Origin: Gammaproteobacteria bacterium 50_400_T64
Lineage (GTDB): Bacteria; Pseudomonadota; Gammaproteobacteria; Pseudomonadales; Porticoccaceae
Direction of reading: 5' to 3'
Length of the DNA: 64,000 nucleotides
Assembly: GCA_002162755.1 (NCBI GenBank)
Contig: MAAS01000029.1
Span: forward strand, 223,033-287,032
How positions within the stretch are numbered: position 1 is the first letter of the stretch; every line of letters starts with the position of its first letter. Positions 58,004 to 64,000 of the stretch are shown piece after piece. The notes beneath the pieces were generated by a model. The model was not told where the DNA came from. It was given only the letters and a program-made list of their open reading frames with translations, and did not search any database. The position numbers and the translations under genes are program-made.

Positions 58004-58023
58004 TTAAGATTGGTACATTGTAC
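58004..58023. promoter_or_regulatory. XRE operator 1 over the leftward promoter
   Basis: TTAAGATTGGTACATTGTAC, matching operator 2 at 58047-58066 in 19 of 20 bases. GTACATTGTAC is palindromic (GTACA-T-TGTAC). On the minus strand it covers the -10 TACAAT (58023-58018) that follows TTGATT (58045-58040) by 16 bp, so bound repressor would shut off the xre promoter. Confidence 0.75.
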
Positions 58024-58032
58024 AAACATATA

Positions 58033-58066
58033 TTGACAAATCAACCTTAAGACTGGTACATTGTAC
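58033..58066 (+). promoter_or_regulatory. Rightward promoter with XRE operator 2
   Basis: TTGACA (58033-58038) and TACATT (58057-58062) are 18 bp apart. The -10 lies inside operator 2, TTAAGACTGGTACATTGTAC (58047-58066), which has the 13-bp perfect palindrome GGTACATTGTACC. Transcription would run to the gene at 58153 with a leader of about 85 nt. A partial third copy, GCATTGTACG, lies at about 57968 in the xre start. Confidence 0.75.
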
Positions 58067-58152
58067 CTGTCTTAACGAAAGCAGCCCTGAAAGGTGCGCC
58101 AACACCCATCAAGGCCTAACCACAAACCGACACAGATTAAGGAGTACGGAAC

Positions 58153-58584
58153 ATGGCTACTGCAAATACTACCATCACCCCCGCCGAATATCTCACCATG
58201 CTGGAGTCTCACGACTGGTACTACAGCTACAGCGATGACGTTACAGTCTCACGCGCAGGGCGCGCATCTTATGCCCAGCTAACGGCTATTGCTGAAAGCT
58301 CAGAAGCAATGACCGCTCTGTTTAAGGCTTTTTGCGACCATATCCACCAGGGCGCAGACAAGCCCAGCATTGAAGCCCTACAGCCAGAGACCACCCCCGA
58401 AGCTGAACAATTCACTATTCACACTGACGTAGTGACCGGCTGGAGAACAAAGAGCTGTAATATTCAGCTACTCAACCAGGTATTCAATGCCAGGCAAGAA
58501 GCCGAAGAGATGCTGGCCTTGGTGAAACAGACAACCCCGAAGGCCTTTATTAAGCAAACCGCCGCAGCAGGAGCGAGAGTATGA
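58153..58584 (+). CDS. Island protein of unknown function (143 aa)
   Basis: No function is recognised. The N-terminal part [20 protein letters not shown] resembles short plasmid/phage proteins with a LxSHDWxYxYSDD motif but that is not proof of homology. Mostly helical, soluble, mildly acidic. AAGGAG stands 8 bases before the ATG. It is first in the rightward operon from the XRE-controlled promoter and overlaps the RadC gene by 4 bp. Confidence 0.75.
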   Translation: MATANTTITPAEYLTMLESHDWYYSYSDDVTVSRAGRASYAQLTAIAESSEAMTALFKAFCDHIHQGADKPSIEALQPETTPEAEQFTIHTDVVTGWRTKSCNIQLLNQVFNARQEAEEMLALVKQTTPKAFIKQTAAAGARV

Positions 58585-59087
58585 GCATGCGAGAAATGCC
58601 AGCAGAGTATAGCGCCCCAGTGCGGAAGCGTAGCAAGAAATACCTCGAAGAAGAGAAGATCGTCAATCAGGCCTTAAGCATTCTTAGAACCCGGCTGCGT
58701 AAAGGCGGAAAGGAATCTCTCACCAATCCATGCGCTGCCATAAACGTGGTTAAGTTAGCTTTAGCGGAAGAAGAGAAGGAAGTTTTCGGCGTACTGTTTC
58801 TTGATACAAGGCACAGGCTAATATCGTTTGAAAGGCTGTTTACCGGGACTGTTGATGGTGCCTCTGTTTACCCTCGGGAAGTGGTTAAGCGCGCTCTCAA
58901 GCTGAATGCGGCGGCTGTTATTTTTGCCCACAATCACCCATCTGGCGTACCTAAGCCAAGTGATGCCGATGAGCGGATAACAGAGCGCCTTCAAGCCGCC
59001 TTGACGATGGTTGATGTGCGCGTGCTCGATCATGTTATTGTCGGTGGACTATCTCACGCCAGCTTTGCACAGATGGGGCTGATTTAG
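58581..59087 (+). CDS. RadC/JAB-domain protein of mobile-element type
   Basis: A 168-aa protein whose JAB (JAMM) metal motif is [16 protein letters not shown], with [15 protein letters not shown] and [15 protein letters not shown] before it and the end LDHVIVGG. It lacks the N-terminal helix-hairpin-helix of chromosomal RadC, as is usual in RadC copies on plasmids, prophages and islands. The activity is not known; some act as nucleases or in antirestriction-like roles. Cotranscribed with the gene at 58153. Confidence 0.92.
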   Translation: MSMREMPAEYSAPVRKRSKKYLEEEKIVNQALSILRTRLRKGGKESLTNPCAAINVVKLALAEEEKEVFGVLFLDTRHRLISFERLFTGTVDGASVYPREVVKRALKLNAAAVIFAHNHPSGVPKPSDADERITERLQAALTMVDVRVLDHVIVGGLSHASFAQMGLI

Positions 59088-59188
59088 CCCAAGCGCAACC
59101 TCCTAAAAAGTTTCTGTGTAGTCTTGAGGCTTTTATCTGCTGAAGGAGTCGCTGTTCATAGGTGGTTCTGGATGCAAATACACTTTAG

Positions 59189-59222
59189 GTGTGTAAAAGT
59201 AAGCAAGAGTGTGTAAAAGTAA
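59189..59222. promoter_or_regulatory. Direct repeats upstream of the three-gene cassette
   Basis: GTGTGTAAAAGTAA occurs twice, 20 bp apart (59189-59202 and 59209-59222), and a weaker version (TGTGTAATAG) follows near 59240. They lie about 100-135 bp upstream of the cassette's first gene. The helical spacing (two turns) suggests a regulator site, perhaps for the cassette's own HTH protein. Confidence 0.5.
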
Positions 59223-59324
59223 TGCTAAAATATGGAAATATGTGTAATAGTTGCTATAAAGGTTGTAGAGCGTGACCGTTAGCGCTCTTACCTCAGGAAC
59301 GGTCGGGCATAGCAAGAGGCAGCG

Positions 59325-60092
59325 ATGAGCAGCAATCTAGTTTACGTGTTATCCAAAGTTCAATTTGGAGAGGTGACAGAGACCGCATTTAGGGATGCGA
59401 TGGATCCTTTGGTAGATTCCCTTCGCAAGGAATACCCTATATTCGACCAGAAGAAAGAGTTTAGGGTTTTTGAGGTCCAGGTTACACCGCAGGGTCAGGA
59501 TGTTGTTGAGCAGAAGCTACCAATGATTGCGCTAGTGTCAGCCACTGGCGATTGGGGGGTTAGGATCACCCCTCAGCATGCTTTGCTACAAACTAAAAAC
59601 TATGTTTCCTTTGAGGACTTCAAGTCCCGCATGTCGGACCTTCTTGAGTGCTTAGGTGCAAATATTCCTATTTATCACACTAAGTTCGTGGGCATTCGTT
59701 ACGTGAATAAGTTTGAATGGGATGCTAATACTGATTTTAGCTCACATTTTGCACGCTTAGATTTTTTACAACCTACCCTGAAAGGTGCGCCTAGTAAAGC
59801 GGGTTCTAATTTATCCTGCGCTTACGTAACAGATGCAGGAGTGCTTTCTATAAACTCTGGCGTGGCGGTTGATCAGCGAATTATACCTGGCGATTTATTA
59901 GAGCTGGCTGTAGATTTGAATATGGCCAATGAGCAGCGAGAAGGGCCTTGGGCGCATTTAGACTTAGATTCCTTTCGCAACTTTGACGATATGGTTGAAT
60001 TTAGCCGCGAAGATATATTGTCAGTACTAGTTGAACTTAGAGCTTGTGTTAAAACCATATATCAAGAAATTATTACACCACCAGTGAGCTAA
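59325..60092 (+). CDS. TIGR04255-family-like protein
   Basis: A 255-aa protein whose shape fits the uncharacterised TIGR04255 family: a middle beta region (WGVRITPQHALLQTKNYVSF), a helical stretch (EDFKSRMSDLLECLG), VGIRYVNKFEW, and a late HLDLDSFRNFDDMVEFSRED that matches the family's DxD-type end. No catalytic motif or membrane segment is seen. AAGAGG precedes the ATG. It leads a compact cassette with genes at 60106 (13-bp gap) and 60739 (24-bp gap). Homologues are often found beside an HTH/hydrophobic protein, as here. Family call is from memory of the pattern. Confidence 0.72.
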   Translation: MSSNLVYVLSKVQFGEVTETAFRDAMDPLVDSLRKEYPIFDQKKEFRVFEVQVTPQGQDVVEQKLPMIALVSATGDWGVRITPQHALLQTKNYVSFEDFKSRMSDLLECLGANIPIYHTKFVGIRYVNKFEWDANTDFSSHFARLDFLQPTLKGAPSKAGSNLSCAYVTDAGVLSINSGVAVDQRIIPGDLLELAVDLNMANEQREGPWAHLDLDSFRNFDDMVEFSREDILSVLVELRACVKTIYQEIITPPVS

Positions 60093-60105
60093 AAAGGGAA
60101 TTATT

Positions 60106-60714
60106 ATGTATGCAAAGCTTTCAGACGAGAGCCGGCATGTATCGAGCAGCGTAAGCTCTGGCTACCAAACAACGGACCGCACGACTACGTCCTCGCGAAT
60201 TGCATCTGCTCTCTTTGCTGTGGCAATTACTGTTTTGCCGCCCACACCCCAGCCAGGTTTCTCTGATGCCTCTACTCGAAAACTTACAGTACAGCAGAAG
60301 CCGCATACCTATAGTTTGGCTAATGCTAATTGTATAGACGCAGAGTCTGAGTCTATTGCGCACTTAAGTTCTAGATTGCAGGCAGGCTATGGCTGCAATA
60401 TTGCTCAGTGGGCTGCTTTGCTTAAAGTGGAAAGGAAAACAATATATAACTGGAAAGAGAACCCTGAAACGCGGCCCCAGCTTCGTCATAATGCGCGGCT
60501 TAAGGTATTAGAGGCGTTTCTAGGTGAGATTGACCCTGGTCATGGGCCTTATATTATTAAAGCCGCCTTTGGGCGACGCCCTAACATAGCTTTAGCTAAA
60601 ACTTTGACAGGTGAGCCATTAGAACTTGACGCACTTACTAATCACTACAATAACCTTTATTCTGAATTGGATGGTCGCTACAAGCGAGACAAACATAAAG
60701 TGGCTAGGGGCTGA
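60106..60714 (+). CDS. HTH protein with hydrophobic segment, unknown function (202 aa)
   Basis: No known family. Residues 1-30 are Ser/Thr-rich. Residues 31-48 (RIASALFAVAITVLPP) form a short hydrophobic segment that might span or dip into a membrane. Residues 97-116 (IAQWAALLKVERKTIYNW) look like a helix-turn-helix, followed by a helical region (RLKVLEAFLGEID) to the end. The two features suggest a membrane-tethered or switchable DNA-binding protein. AGGGA stands before the ATG. It sits between the TIGR04255-like and 294-aa genes, and may control the cassette through the repeats at 59189. Confidence 0.7.
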   Translation: MYAKLSDESRHVSSSVSSGYQTTDRTTTSSRIASALFAVAITVLPPTPQPGFSDASTRKLTVQQKPHTYSLANANCIDAESESIAHLSSRLQAGYGCNIAQWAALLKVERKTIYNWKENPETRPQLRHNARLKVLEAFLGEIDPGHGPYIIKAAFGRRPNIALAKTLTGEPLELDALTNHYNNLYSELDGRYKRDKHKVARG

Positions 60715-60738
60715 TGGAGTTTGCAGGTAGTTAAGTAG

Positions 60739-61623
60739 ATGGCGGATCCTAAAGATCGAAATCACCTGCTGGAAATGGGCTGGAAGCGCGGGGCCTTTAT
60801 AAATATTAAGACCTCTGCTGACTTACAGGCACAGCTCCCACAAGAGATTTTGCAAAAAATTGAAGATAAGCCAGCCGCTTACCTTATTCCCTTGCTTTAT
60901 GATTGTGCCCTTTTGGAGCATCGGTTCGAAATAGAGCCATGGGTTCAGGTGCTGGTTGGCTGGACTTGTGATTGCGATAGCAAGGGTGACTATGCTTTTG
61001 GAAAGAACCCAAGGAAGCTCCACTTTCCAGTTATTTGCCCAGAGCGAGGCCGGCTTGAGTTGGATGTTACAGCTGTCGGCTTCTGGCAGCTGAATAGAAA
61101 ACAACTCCTCAAGGAGACGCCGTCTCCTGAAATTGAGTGGCCTGAGCACGGGCTGGACATTCTCCTTAACTGGGTGTCCGAGAGGTACCGCCAGGCCACT
61201 TTCCCTGACTCGTGGAATACGCGCCTAAAAGCAAAGGAGAAGCTATTTAAGAAGCTCTGGAGGCGCGATGCATTTGTGACCTGCTGCTCTGGAGTGTATT
61301 TTGATATTCAGCCTTTCAGTGAACTCAAGGATGAGGATGACTACAAAGTTAAAGTATTTATTGCCGTGTCCGACACTGTTGATAATAAGCGCTATCGTGA
61401 ATTCAACCTGAAAGAAGGCCCAGAGCTTGTTGAAAGACTAAAGAGTATATTGGCAACTGTTTCCGGGGTTGAAGTGTTAGCCGTTGATGCTATCAAGGAG
61501 TCTGAATTCACTAAAGCTATGGAGCGGAACTACAAGCGGTGGCCGCTCGAATATTTTAGCTATAAAGGCGAACCTTTAGCGCTGCTTCCCCCTGAGGTAG
61601 AGTTCCAGAAAGGCGATAGATAA
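60739..61623 (+). CDS. Uncharacterised 294-aa protein of the island cassette
   Basis: No family is recognised. It is soluble and mixed alpha/beta, with VLVGWTCDCDSKGDYAFG containing CDC, later VICPERGR and a CC pair (FVTCCSG), which could bind metal or form disulfides. A Trp-rich segment and an acidic-basic alternation near DEDDYKVKVFIAVSDT are visible. No signal peptide or TM helix. The gap to the preceding gene is 24 bp and a strong terminator follows, so it is the last gene of the cassette. Confidence 0.72.
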   Translation: MADPKDRNHLLEMGWKRGAFINIKTSADLQAQLPQEILQKIEDKPAAYLIPLLYDCALLEHRFEIEPWVQVLVGWTCDCDSKGDYAFGKNPRKLHFPVICPERGRLELDVTAVGFWQLNRKQLLKETPSPEIEWPEHGLDILLNWVSERYRQATFPDSWNTRLKAKEKLFKKLWRRDAFVTCCSGVYFDIQPFSELKDEDDYKVKVFIAVSDTVDNKRYREFNLKEGPELVERLKSILATVSGVEVLAVDAIKESEFTKAMERNYKRWPLEYFSYKGEPLALLPPEVEFQKGDR

Positions 61624-61733
61624 TACTATTCTTGTTTTAGGCGTGATTAATGGCCTTACTGTCGCGACCCTCCCTCTCGCGCTTGGCTTGCCCTTTGGAT
61701 TGGTCTTTATCTATAGCTGTACTCCTTATCATC

Positions 61734-61778
61734 AAGCATAGAGCGAGTCATATCCTGCTATCGCTCTATGCTTTTTTG
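61734..61778 (+). terminator. Terminator of the cassette
   Basis: A perfect 13-bp stem (AAGCATAGAGCGA with TCGCTCTATGCTT) and a 14-base loop, followed by TTTTTG. It ends the rightward cassette about 110 bp after the 294-aa gene and abuts the stop of the convergent helicase gene at 61780. Confidence 0.92.
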
Positions 61779-61779
61779 T

Positions 61780-64000
61780 TTAAAATGCCTCCGTTTTATC
61801 CAGGTCAACTTCTGGCATGCTGGAAGGTGCCATCGTTTCTTTTTCGCCCATCAAAACAGAGAGTCTAATAACATAGCAATTCACCGGCTTGTCACCGCTG
61901 CCAGGTAGCCGAACCTTTTTAGTGAGCCTCTTGCCTTTGTCCGTCTCCAGTGCTCCCATTTCATTTAACAACTGCGCGGCTGCTCTGGAATTGATCCCCT
62001 CGCAAAGCTCTTTAAACCCTACGCTAGCAAGGTAAAAAATGGAGTCGGTCGTTTTGCCGGTTTTTACGTCGCTAGACTGCTCTGTTTCTGTTTTTCTAAA
62101 TCCGAGTCTATCCATGGTGCGGGGCGCGTGATCGTCGGTGCTGGCGTCTGAGCCGGGCCATCGAGTAAACCGTGATTCTCCGTATTTAATAAACTGTAGG
62201 CGCAAGTGGTCGAGAATCTGTGTGTTTTCAAGGCCACCCGTACCACCACGAAGGTCGGCCCAGGCATAAAAGCAGGTTTTTGCAGCGCTGGTGGCCCAGC
62301 CCTTTTGCCAGCCCGTAATGCCTTCCTGTGTGGCGTATTCGCCCGCCGCTGCGACCAGCGCGAACTTGTCCGCAGCCCTGTCAGCATGGCCCCCTGATTT
62401 AATACCTACCTGCTTTTTAAAATATTCCCTGTATTCAGTAATGTATTTCACCATATCACCGCGTTTATTATGGCCTGCAATACTCTGAATAAAGGTTAAA
62501 AAAGCGGTGCCGTGCTGCTTAACGGCCTCAGCTTCCAGGTGGTCGCCAAGCGCAGCGCCCCCGGCAAAGCCCTTGCTCGACTCATGTACGCCAAGCAGCT
62601 CTGCCGTGGCTGTGTCGCTGTGGGGAATCGCCGGTATTGATAGTAGCCGCGCTTCCATGCCTGCTTTGGGTTTTTTCTTGGCTTCGGCCATGTGCTCAGC
62701 CAGCGTGTGTTCACCAAAAGAGAGAAGCACAAGCCGCCATTGGTGCTTAACCTTGCTCGCAGTTCCATTTTCTTGTGACCTCATTTTGCCCAGCCCATTA
62801 CCGATAAGGTATATCGCCTCGCCAGCAATGCGTGGGTCTATCTGGCTGATTTCATCGAGAATTAACAGTACATCGTTGTGCTCTGCGGCCACGGCCTCAA
62901 GAGCGTTATCAGTTGTCCGCCACATTTTGCGATACTTCTCGGGGTGGCCATAGACCGATGCCGCAACCTTCGAGATGACCGACTTCCCCCTTCCAGAAGG
63001 CCCGACAAAGTGAAAGCCGCAAGTTTCTGAGCCGATAATATCCAGCAGCGGCGCAGCAAAAGCGGCGCAGATAGCAAAGGTAAGACGGCTATTATCAACA
63101 GCATAAAAAGCCACATTGTCGCGCCATTGGTCAAGGGTGCCGTTTTGGCTGATTTTGCAGTGTGCTGGCGAACCGCTGTAATACTGTAAAGTCTCTGACG
63201 TTTTACCAATCACTTGAGCCGGTGTCATGAAGGCATCGCCATGCCAGCCCAGGTTCTCCACCAGGCGAATGCGTCGGGTTGTGGCGTGGTCGTTAATATA
63301 TGTTGTTAATTGCTTTTTAGGTTCTCGCCCGGATAGCAGGTGATACCCCTTAAAAGCCAAACCGCGTAATAGCTCATTATTTTGGTCTGTCACCAGCAGA
63401 GATGCAGGAATATTCCACTCTTTTGACTCGCCGTCGAAGTCATCAAAAGAAACTAACAATCCCCAGGAATCGCCCTGCTGATTTCTTGAGCGCCCAAGCA
63501 CATCAAGCCTACCCCCCATACGGCGATAAGCGTCCGCTTTGGAATCAAAATAGAATAAGCCTTCTTTTGTAGACTTAAATCTATCAACGTCCTGTTCGTC
63601 AGGTTTTGAATCTGCCAGTTTACGTTGCTCGCCTTTATCCTGCCTGCCTTGAGGTAGGGCATCACCAATAAGCCCCTTGTTGACCAGCAAGGCGATGTGA
63701 TCCGCCGTCCAGCCCATAGCCAGGGCGTCGGCTGCGTCGGCTTTTACTGGCCAGCCTTTGGCGTTGCTTTCGGTTTTTCCCAGGCTTGCCTTGTCATCAT
63801 CCCGGCTTGGCGAATACTGCTCAAATAAAGCAATATTAATAATGGCCAGGCTTTTTACTGCCTGTTTTTGTAGCTGTTCTGCCAGCGGTGTCACGCTGTC
63901 CCGGCCCGCTTTGTCATTATCGGGCCAGTACCACACCTCCCGCCCGCGCAGGGGTGAAAAGTCAGCTTTGCCAATGGCCTTTGACCCACTGAGCCAGGTC
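61780..64000 (-). CDS. DUF927-family helicase/ATPase with TOPRIM-like lead (partial)
   Basis: The frame stays open to the window edge, so the 5' end is missing; a GTG at 63936 is only an internal codon. The first visible part (ADFSPLRGREVWYWPDNDKAGRDS) matches a TOPRIM-type DxD segment of primase-like proteins. Next is a middle region and then the DUF927 ATPase: GFHFVGPSGRGKSVISKVAA (Walker A), VLLILDEISQIDPRIAGEA (Walker B), LLSFGEHTLAEHMAEAKK, and a C-terminal domain ending LPGSGDKPVNCYVIRLSVLM. DUF927 proteins occur on plasmids, phages and satellites, likely as replication or helper helicases. At least 739 residues lie in the window. It converges on the cassette. Confidence 0.85.
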   Translation of the reverse strand, partial: TWLSGSKAIGKADFSPLRGREVWYWPDNDKAGRDSVTPLAEQLQKQAVKSLAIINIALFEQYSPSRDDDKASLGKTESNAKGWPVKADAADALAMGWTADHIALLVNKGLIGDALPQGRQDKGEQRKLADSKPDEQDVDRFKSTKEGLFYFDSKADAYRRMGGRLDVLGRSRNQQGDSWGLLVSFDDFDGESKEWNIPASLLVTDQNNELLRGLAFKGYHLLSGREPKKQLTTYINDHATTRRIRLVENLGWHGDAFMTPAQVIGKTSETLQYYSGSPAHCKISQNGTLDQWRDNVAFYAVDNSRLTFAICAAFAAPLLDIIGSETCGFHFVGPSGRGKSVISKVAASVYGHPEKYRKMWRTTDNALEAVAAEHNDVLLILDEISQIDPRIAGEAIYLIGNGLGKMRSQENGTASKVKHQWRLVLLSFGEHTLAEHMAEAKKKPKAGMEARLLSIPAIPHSDTATAELLGVHESSKGFAGGAALGDHLEAEAVKQHGTAFLTFIQSIAGHNKRGDMVKYITEYREYFKKQVGIKSGGHADRAADKFALVAAAGEYATQEGITGWQKGWATSAAKTCFYAWADLRGGTGGLENTQILDHLRLQFIKYGESRFTRWPGSDASTDDHAPRTMDRLGFRKTETEQSSDVKTGKTTDSIFYLASVGFKELCEGINSRAAAQLLNEMGALETDKGKRLTKKVRLPGSGDKPVNCYVIRLSVLMGEKETMAPSSMPEVDLDKTEAF

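Overview
The window comes from a Gram-negative, aerobic gammaproteobacterium. The evidence is lipoprotein signals, an RND-TolC efflux system, a CsdA-type DEAD helicase, RsmE, a TPP-riboswitch thiamin operon of gammaproteobacterial type, and a PhaD/PhaF-like polyhydroxyalkanoate pair. The acyl-CoA dehydrogenases, lipid-type hydrolases and many PAS/hybrid kinases would fit a marine lineage such as Cellvibrionales/Spongiibacteraceae, but that placement is a guess. Most of the window (about 1-56.9 kb) reads as core or flexible chromosome. From about 56.9 kb to the right edge it becomes an integrated mobile element.

Layout. 0-6.2 kb: secreted protein, M13 metallopeptidase lipoprotein, DoxX protein, DEAD-box helicase DeaD/CsdA, YaiI. 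6.6-8.7 kb: membrane hybrid histidine kinase. 8.9-12.6 kb: DASS transporter, NAD-kinase-like protein and two VOC (glyoxalase-fold) proteins. 12.7-16.2 kb: an overlapping pair of acyl-CoA dehydrogenases and a pseudouridine synthase. 16.3-23.7 kb: a lipid/PHA-flavoured block with an HSL esterase, PhaD-like TetR regulator, PhaF-like phasin with a histone-like tail, a 1087-aa PhaC-like hydrolase fused to a degenerate AMP-binding domain, and another alpha/beta hydrolase. 23.9-30.6 kb: complete thiC-thiO-thiS-thiG-thiE-thiF-thiD operon read leftwards from a TPP riboswitch. 30.7-35.4 kb: a NorR-like AAA+ regulator lacking its sigma-54 contact motif, behind MOSC, PNPOx-fold and AMP-phosphorylase-type thymidine phosphorylase genes. 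35.5-39.1 kb: two FAD proteins, a VF530 protein and an RRM protein. 39.2-46.5 kb: two tandem, paralogous, soluble multi-PAS hybrid kinases of 1160 and 1284 aa. 46.7-49 kb: TSUP permease, HemD, HopJ. 49.1-55.6 kb: TetR-HlyD-RND-TolC efflux operon. 55.6-56.9 kb: ICMT-like methyltransferase and RsmE.

The island (about 56.9-64 kb) begins with 870 bp of non-coding DNA rich in repeats: GTACCCCC motifs, a 51-bp direct repeat pair, and GGGAACA iterons. Next come a small XRE repressor facing a divergent promoter with two near-identical 20-bp operators, a small unknown gene, and a short RadC/JAB gene. A three-gene cassette follows (TIGR04255-like, HTH protein with a hydrophobic segment, 294-aa unknown). 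Convergent to it is a DUF927-type helicase with an upstream TOPRIM-like segment that runs off the window. The arrangement resembles a satellite or integrative element with a cargo slot between two conserved modules. The three-gene cassette is the best candidate for an undescribed, perhaps defensive, system; this is inferred from context only.
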